64,000 nt of DNA. It comes from Dicyema japonicum. Taxonomy: Eukaryota > Dicyemida > Rhombozoa > Dicyemidae. The stretch is taken from assembly GCA_011109175.1 (NCBI GenBank), contig RDEW01000013.1, positions 1,322,350-1,386,349 of the forward strand, read 5' to 3'. The notes under the pieces are model-generated. The model was not told the origin of the DNA, did no database searches, and saw only the letters and a program-made list of their open reading frames with translations. Positions 57,672 to 64,000 of the stretch are shown piece after piece. The position numbers and the translations under genes are program-made. Every line of letters begins with the position of its first letter. Positions within the stretch are counted from its first letter, which is position 1.

Positions 57672-58485
57672 TTAATAATTAAAAATCTTCAAACTTAATG
57701 AATAATAACGTCTTCGGCGAAGTTTTAAAATGAAAATAATTCCAAAAATAATTAAAATTCCAACAATTACACAAACAGGCATTATATATTTGTTATCTAA
57801 TTTTTATTATATAAGGTACTTTTTCGACTTTTTTTACTGGCAGTTGTATAAACTGTCGATTTTAAAGTATTATTTGTAAGTTTATCAAATTCACATTCTA
57901 ATGCTAAACCATGATTAGTCTTAAAATAACCATTTCCAGTAAAACTTGTACTATTATCTGTTTTCCATAATTGGGCTTTCGTTTTTGTTAAAGTGAGAGA
58001 TGCATTTTCTGATAATAGTATAACCTGTTTAGAGCAGCTATAATAAGCATTTCTTGAGATTTCATAAAAATCATTAAAATCCATATTAATTTTTATTATT
58101 GCTAGAGAATAGTAATAAATTCAAGTCAACAGCAAACAGATTGGCTGATATTATTATGATTTTCATTTGCAATTTTACGTCGTTCTTTTTCCAAGAAAGC
58201 ATAATATTATCATGTTCTAATTTTGTGAACTCAAAATGACCATTGTCTAAATTTTCATACATAATCTTTTCTTAAATAATATAATTACAGTTTCATTAAT
58301 TTTGTATGCCACGTCAATGTTTCCACTAAATAATGCTATAACCCTATAGTCCTCAATTACAATCCACTTTGGCACTCTGTTATCCATTATTACTGAGGTT
58401 TTTATTTCACTCATTGATTTATTCATTACTAGACACGAATACACTAAATATATTAGATTATTTTTGAAACTTATAATTCTAACAT
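57672..58485 (-). CDS. LAMP-like membrane glycoprotein family, copy C
   Basis: Minus strand. Exon 1 near 58485 is disturbed by one base; a 27-nt intron (58444-58470) follows. The ectodomain reads YSCLVMNKSMSEIKTSV, PKWIVIEDYRVIALFSGN, IDVAYKINETVI. After an apparent single-base loss near 58262: YENLDNGHFEF, then NAYYSCSKQVILLSENASL, KAQLWKTDNSTSFTGNGYF, ALECEFDKLTNN. A 23-nt intron (57797-57819) at the same place as in copy B precedes the membrane span (VCVIVGILIIFGIIFIL) and tail LRRRRYYSLSLKIFNY. YYSL again fits YxxPhi. N-glycosylation sites (NET, NAS, NST) support a luminal or extracellular domain. A stretch near 58110 needs another unresolved join. Confidence 0.5.
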
Positions 58486-58639
58486 TCTTAAATTCACTGT
58501 TCTAAATATTGTTGTATTAATTCAATTTTAAAATTTTATTAATTTTATATTTAATAACTATATATTATTAAAAATAGAAAATTATAAATTTTCTATTAAA
58601 CTTAAAAAAGTTTTGATTTTCATAAATTAAAAAAAATTA

Positions 58640-58830
58640 GTGGTATTGGATTTTTATTTATTTATTTAACATCCAAGACCACGGTAAAACCAAAACTAAC
58701 TATCACGTGATTCCGATGCGCTCCGCCAAAATCCTCATTCTTTCCCGGTGATCCTCCCTCGTACCCACACAAGCTCGTACTGCGCGACTGACTGTATTTG
58801 CAGGGCCACCTTCCCGTATGCCGGAGTTTT
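58640..58830 (-). repeat. LINE 3'-tail repeat, Jockey-like
   Basis: Minus-strand sequence ending in gttaaataaataaat, with agttagttttggttttaccg, parallels the tail at 22640-22680 (ccaagaccgcgttaaaccaa on the plus strand) and, in outline, 33190. A 5'-truncated LINE end. Confidence 0.55.
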
Positions 58831-59089
58831 GTTTGCTATAATAGAATTACCTATTTGACCACATCTATTTGAGTAAATTATACAGGTATTTGTCATTACA
58901 TATTACAAAATTGAGTTGCTTGAGTATAGGAAATCAAAATTAAGTTTTTTAATCTGATGATCTGAGGGCGATACGAGAAACAGGGGAGGATGGAAACGAC
59001 TCACAGCACGTATCCAGAGATGCATGGAAAGTTAAATCTCAAATTAGCTAACTTTTCTGGTTCTGCGGACATTGCTAATAATAATAAAT

Positions 59090-61290
59090 GGGTTCGAAAA
59101 TAACCTAAACGAGAAAGAAGATCGACTATTAATACAGATAGGATAGAACTTCGATGAGAGATGCTATCTATGACTCTACATCAACACGAAATGAACTAGA
59201 AGACGAGTTTAAGGTCGCAGTAATTCGTAATTTTCGACGTTTTTTTGATTAACAGAGAACCTAACCTGGAACGACATAGTTCATCGTTCTGATAAATTGT
59301 TGTAGATACTGGTCAAACTCTTTTGCTCTGACCAAATGACGTAGCCGCCACGGCCCGGAGGAATTTGAGCTTCTGAGTTTTTTCGCCTACGTATGAGACA
59401 TGTGTTGGAAAGGGTAAGGAATTATCAAATGTCACACAAAGTATTTTATAATTTTTAACAACAGAAGGAGAGTGTAGTTTAGAAATAACGTTGGTTCCAA
59501 TTTGAATTGATCAGGGTCTGTAACTAAAATCGTGGTTATGGATTTTCGTTAGAAGATGACGAGATTTTTGTCCATCCAATTGAAAGTTTGTCAATATGTT
59601 CTCTCATGACCAACAGTTAAGTCACAGTAGCGACAGGCAATAACGACATCATCGCATAAGAAAGAAGTGTTTCTTGCTTTGTTGGTAAGCTTACTAGATG
59701 AAGATGAAGCAGGGCTGGAGATAGCATCTCACCCTGAGGAAGGTATCGTTAATGAGAGTAGGTTGACATAATAAAAGAACGACCAACGGGATCAGAGATG
59801 AGAGTGAGCAGCCATAATTTCAAACGGAACGGGATATTTGTAGAAAAGATTTTACTGCTAGAACATGTCTGGATGTCCGGTCAAAAGCTTTGTTGATCTC
59901 AATAGGCGCAACAATTGTTCTTCTTGAGGTTTATTGATGTTTAATCCATTAAAAATAAATTTAGCCAATTTACAACGATTGGTCATAGTCAAATAAGCAT
60001 TAAACCCATGTTGGAATTCGAAAAATGACAGGTACGGTTTGATTGAAAATAGTAGAACTCTTTCAGCAATCTTCGAGACAACAGACGAGAAGGAAATAGG
60101 ACGATAAGAGTGGTTAGATGGGTCGTGGGTAGGCTTCAAAATAAGAATGATTGTGAATTTTTTCCTGAGCCGTAATTTATTGAGTGTTCGATTAAATTGC
60201 CAAAAGCCCATTAGGTTCTAGCAGACCCTTATGCATTCGAGTTTCGAGAGTTGTTTACAAGTTGAGTAATTAGAGTCTGCAGAATAATGAAAAACTCAAC
60301 TAACTTAGCATACGATCTCTTACAGCAGAGTTCTATTTTTAGGAAGGTGGCTTATCTTCAAACAATTATCCATTAATAAGTTGGACCCGTCACGGAAGGA
60401 TAAGACAATTTTTTTAGAGATCACTTGAGTGGGATTGAGGTTGCGTTGGTCTGTAATGTATCTTCTTAAGGGTTCTACAAAAGACAGAGGATCCGGTATA
60501 AGGGAGTAGAAATAATTTCATTCCATTATTTCGGCTGTATTTTAATATTAGGTCGACGATACGTTTATTGAATTCAAAGAAGATATTCGATTCGCCTTCA
60601 CCAGAGTTGATCGATTTGATCTTCCGGCGTCGTTTGGAAATATTTATAATTTCAGATGGGAAGGGAAGTGAACCATAATTAGCAATGAAACCACATGGAA
60701 TAAAATTTTGTCTTCAGCAATTGGACAGTTGGTGAAGAACTCGACAGTAGCATCAAAAGAGCTGAAAGAAGCACAAAAAAGTCTTTAAGTACGCGTTAGG
60801 TTTCGTTTCTGTAAAATCCCACTTTACTCGTTTATAGTTTATATACGTCCTCTTAGTTTTATGGTTGAAGGTAATTAAAATTGTGTTGTAGTTAGAGAGC
60901 ATAAAGGACGTCATATTGATCGTTAGAAAATAGCCATGCATGATGATGAGAGTTAAAATAATCACATATGATAGTTAGAAAATCTGTGGGAAATAAACAT
61001 TGACAATAGTAAAGAGGACTTATTTACCCGGATATGTTAAATTTTAATATGAGGATCCTCAGATATGAGAGATAATAAAAGTTGAAGAATCAGCAAGAGG
61101 AATAGTAATGTGCACTAGAATAAGTAAACCATCCCCATCTGTACTGGAGGCGCGGTAAGAATGTAATACAGAATAGTTCTTAAAGTGAGGAGTCTTGGAA
61201 TTCGGTGTAAGTTTAGTTTCTTGGATAAGGGAAATGTCCAAACTATGACGTAAATCGATACGTTTTTAGTTAATACCGTTGATGTTTAAC
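59090..61290 (-). mobile_element. Decayed Jockey-like LINE, endonuclease to 3' end
   Basis: 5' to 3' on the minus strand: endonuclease (61241-61059, MDISLIQETKLTPNSKTP), RT fingers (60211-59858, SYRPISFSSVVSKIAERVLL, FFEFQHGFNAYLTMTNRCKL), RT palm across frames (LSYADDVVIACRYCDL near 59660) and a thumb (ILCVTFDNSLPFPTHVSYV). The YADD box is intact but frameshifts break the rest. The last 110 bp recur at 62727-62860. Confidence 0.75.
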
Positions 61291-61599
61291 TAGATTATCT
61301 TTATCTTTCGCTGAAATGCCACGGGTCTAAGGTTAGGTTCAACATCATCACATATGATTAAAGAAATCTGGAAATGGTAGTTTGGCGTCGTCCCATAGCC
61401 ACTACAGAGCAAACTATTTGGTAGTTGTTAGGTAAGAAAAAGTAGGGTCTGTTTGTCACAAATGTAGGCAGTTTTCTCCACGAGAGGTGAAAACCAACAA
61501 AAGTAATTACTAATTATTATAGGGTTTTACTATCACTAACGACACTTCGTCAATCAAAAACGACAATAGTCAATCAATAACGCCAGAAAATTAATTTTA

Positions 61600-62480
61600 C
61601 AACAATACTTAAACACAAAAAATTATTCATTCATCGATTATTTCGCCATTAACTGCTCTCATAATGCATCCTTTCATCTTCTGAAGTATCCTCCACAGTC
61701 TTCAGGGGTAATCAATTCGAAAAAGATGTTTTTGCTGTAAATCATCAATAGCAGCCCCTCTCCTCACAGATTTCTTCCATTTTGAGAACAAATTCTAAAT
61801 TGGATTAAGGAATGGTGAGTATGGAGGAAGATATAGTATCTTGAGGTTGTGGGATTGGATTACTTCGTTGAGTCCATTTTAATGGTGAATCCTAGCATTG
61901 TCCAAGATGAAGTAGTGATCCACAATTCCTTTAGTTGTCTATGACAAAGTAGGGATCCACAATTCCAACTTCGTCTATAAAGACTATTCGGCTATCCCCA
62001 ACGTCAAATAAAATTTCTTGGAAATTTGTCCCATGTTCCAATCGTGTCTCAATGGTTCTTTTACAGTTTCTTCTCTAATAATTATTATTATTAGCACCAA
62101 GATCACTGGGTCAAAGAGAAAGAAATAAAAATTTCTCATCTAACTAAGTGATCCCAGACAGACAAGGAGAGGACGAGTCCGGTGGGGTCGAGATTCCTGA
62201 ACAGCTCTTCTCATTGGAAATGGCATCGGCTCAAAATTTCTGTATGACTGTAGATATTTCGATAGTGTATGAAATAGAGGGCAACTCAGTAAACTAGCCT
62301 CCTTTAAGAGTTTCCGTTGTAATTTGATTAAGAGATTTTCAATGGGCTGGAATTTGTGTTGTGGTCCAATTATCCTTATTGCGGTCTACTCGACTGCGGA
62401 TAGTTTCAATAATCGTGAAATCTGCATTGCCCATAAAGTTTCTTCTCTAAGGAACAATGTTGAGAGTTTTCACTAGTGAA
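61600..62480 (-). mobile_element. Tc1/IS630-like transposase remnant with nested LINE tail
   Basis: The minus strand carries SRIVFIDEVGI (first catalytic Asp), then DHYFILDNARIHH (second Asp), LKILYLPPYSPFLNPI, LFSKWKKSVRRGA. The YLPPYSP.LNP block with DNA.IH is diagnostic of IS630/Tc1 DDE enzymes. Stops replace single codons. Upstream transposase-like sequence (62225-62480) is separated by an inserted LINE tail. TIRs were not located. Confidence 0.75.
62075..62215 (-). repeat. LINE 3'-tail repeat ending in (TAA)n, copy 2
   Basis: The reverse of 2430-2565, sharing the complements of ctggggatcac-type and tttctttctctttgaccc sequence and the terminal taataataatta run. It has inserted into the Tc1/IS630-like transposase. 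Confidence 0.65.
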
Positions 62481-62726
62481 ATTCATTTTAATAGCGATTG
62501 ATGGTATTCGATGCGAAGAGATTTCACCCGATGTTTTGCATAAGAAGCGCCGGAAGAAGACCACGTCACGCTGCTCTGAACTATGTATAAATTAATATAG
62601 TCATCTGTTAACTCAGAAATATTTAATGGATACAAAGATCGCGTCATCTCATTCCTGGAATTGTCAAACAGAGTCGGTATCGGGATTTCTCTGCACAATG
62701 AGCTCGAAGAGATCCTAGATGTGGAA

Positions 62727-62860
62727 GAAGATCGGCTTTTAATTTAGATAGGAGAGTTAGTAGATTAAAAATGACAATCTTTTGATGAGGGATGCGATCC
62801 TCGACAGTACATCAACACAATATGAGATAGAAGACGGGTTTAGGTAGCAAGAGATGAGTC
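62727..62860 (-). repeat. Second copy of a LINE 3' end
   Basis: gaagaagatcggcttttaat onward aligns with 59113-59225 (gaaagaagatcgactatta, acatcaacac, agaagacg.gttta). Same orientation; truncated. Confidence 0.55.
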
Positions 62861-63179
62861 CAGGCTGTGGCATGGCTTGTGTTACAAGAAGCTATAAAAA
62901 ATTTACGTTTCATCTATATAATAAAAGAATAAGTTGTCAGTCTGTCTGTCCGTGCGCACTTATATAGCTAAAAAAGGATATGCCTAAAATAATTGGAAAA
63001 TAAAATGATTCGACCTCTTCAAGAGATTGGTAATTTAGAAAATTAAAATTCTAAAGAGTTTAAAAAAAGAGATTCATTAGAAAATAGGATGATTCGACCT
63101 TTTTCTTTTATCTGTTACTGAGAAAATTGAAATTAAAAAAAACTTAAATAGAATATTCATGAGGTTACTGAACTTCAAA

Positions 63180-64000
63180 TAACCAAAAATTAACAATGGA
63201 TAAACCAGCAGATGAATTAAATGCATGTCTGAAACCATCGTATTTGTGGACTTTTGTAAAAAAGGTAAGTTTAGATGTAAATATTCGTGCACAAAACAAG
63301 TCATAATACCTTCGCTAAGGTAATTTTAAATGTAGGTAATGGAGCACTCGAAAAAATTCAGAAGATTTAAACTTCCTGAAAAATTATGTATAAATGTACA
63401 CAGCCCAGAAAATTTATTGACTTTTTTATCCAGATCTGCAGGAAAACTACAGGTGTTTCGACTGGCTTCGGGAAAGAGCTATACTAGCACCACTAAATGA
63501 TGAAGTACAAAATATTAACTTGGACTTACTTATTAAATTACCTGGGTTACGACGTATTTATAAATCTATTGATGTAATTATGAATCAAGAATCAGCATGT
63601 GAATTTCCTGTGGAATTTCTAATTTCTTTAGAGCCGTCAGGGATGCCTCATCATACTTTAAAATTAAAAGTAGCAGTTGTTCTATTACGAAATCTAGAAT
63701 CTCAAGGATTATGTAATGGTACAAGATTGGTAGTAAAAAATTTGATGTCTAATATTATAGAAGCAACGATATTAACGGGGCGAAATAAAGGAGAAGACGT
63801 TTACATTCCAAGAATTCCAATAATTTCGGATAAATTACCATTTAATTTAAGAGACTACAATTTCCATTGAAGTTGAGTTTCGCAATGACAATCAACAAAT
63901 CACAGGGAAAAACTCTTAAAGTAGTAGGTTTATATTTAGCAAGTGAATGTTTTGCACATGGACAGTTATATGTAGATTGTTTTAGGGTAGGTGAACGAGA
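63180..64000 (+). mobile_element. Helitron replicase helicase region (PIF1-like), runs off the window
   Basis: Fragments in order: KPSYLWTFVKKVSLDVNIRA, VILNVGNGALEKI, HSPENLLTFLSRSAG, ERAILAPLNDEVQNINLDLL, LPGLRRIYKSIDVIMNQESA, then FLISLEPSGMPHHTLKLKV, LCNGTRLVVKNLMSNIIEAT, YIPRIPIISDKLPFNLR, and after a stop LSFAMTINKSQGKTLKVVG with FAHGQLYVDCFRVG. This is the C-terminal half of a Helitron Pif1-type helicase. The usual QLYVA.SRV reads QLYVDCFRV, so helicase motif VI is damaged. Confidence 0.85.
63520..63870 (+). pseudogene. Helitron helicase fragment, open frame
   Basis: 116 codons covering the region between helicase motifs IV and V (FLISLEPSGMPHHTLKLKV; NLESQGLCNGTRLVVKNLM; TILTGRNKGEDVYIPRIPI). 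It ends at TGA after DYNFH. The next block (LSFAMTINKSQGKTLKV) lies immediately after in another frame, so the stop is a lesion, not the natural end. Confidence 0.85.

Noticed and set aside
1-64000. Bacterial or phage origin, CRISPR array, operons
   Set aside because: Introns, LINEs, SINEs, Helitron and animal proteins rule this out; no spaced identical repeats of CRISPR type were seen.

Overview
The window is animal nuclear DNA: A+T-rich, dense in retrotransposons, with a few host genes between them. The best clue to the organism is intron size. In five recognisable genes (2-oxoglutarate carrier, CCDC51, CFAP107, a globin, a LAMP-like family) the exons rejoin into conserved protein only if GT...AG introns of about 21-27 nt are removed. 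Such introns, normal stop codons and animal-type proteins fit a dicyemid (Dicyema-like mesozoan). This is inference; no rRNA or marker gene is present to prove it.

Layout. 0.2-3.1 kb: SINE-2 copy, RTE debris, pogo/Tigger DNA transposon. 3.3-6.2 and 12.2-15.1 kb: two minus-strand LINEs of one family (PHD-like finger, RT with YLDD box, C-terminal PD..D nuclease motif). 8.4-10.9 kb: Jockey/CR1-like LINE. 11.0-12.0 kb: intact intronless type II DnaJ, with a DnaJ pseudogene scrap at 16.2 kb. 16-28 kb: LINE, RTE and SINE remnants, then LAMP-like copy A at 26.1 kb. 28.8-31.9 kb: unidentified split gene, LINE scrap, CCDC51. 33.2-38 kb: LINE end, RPS27, RTE copy, LINE end. 38.6-40.2 kb: integrase-bearing TIR element between long direct repeats. 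40.3-44.2 kb: LAMP-like copy B with a near-complete RTE inside its first intron. 44.3-46.6 kb: unidentified split gene and the oxoglutarate carrier. 50.7-54.6 kb: two unidentified split genes, CFAP107 and globin. 55-58.5 kb: SINE-1 with target duplication, hAT element with nested SINE, LAMP-like copy C. 59-64 kb: decayed LINE, Tc1/IS630-like remnant, Helitron helicase.

The genes form no operon. Ribosome (RPS27), protein folding (DnaJ), mitochondrial inner membrane (carrier, CCDC51), cilium (CFAP107), heme protein (globin) and endolysosome (LAMP-like) are represented. Many clearly conserved exons carry a single missing or extra base. This looks more like assembly indel error than decay, but I cannot separate the two here. 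Exon joins marked tentative rest on splice motifs and family similarity recalled from memory, not on alignments or RNA.
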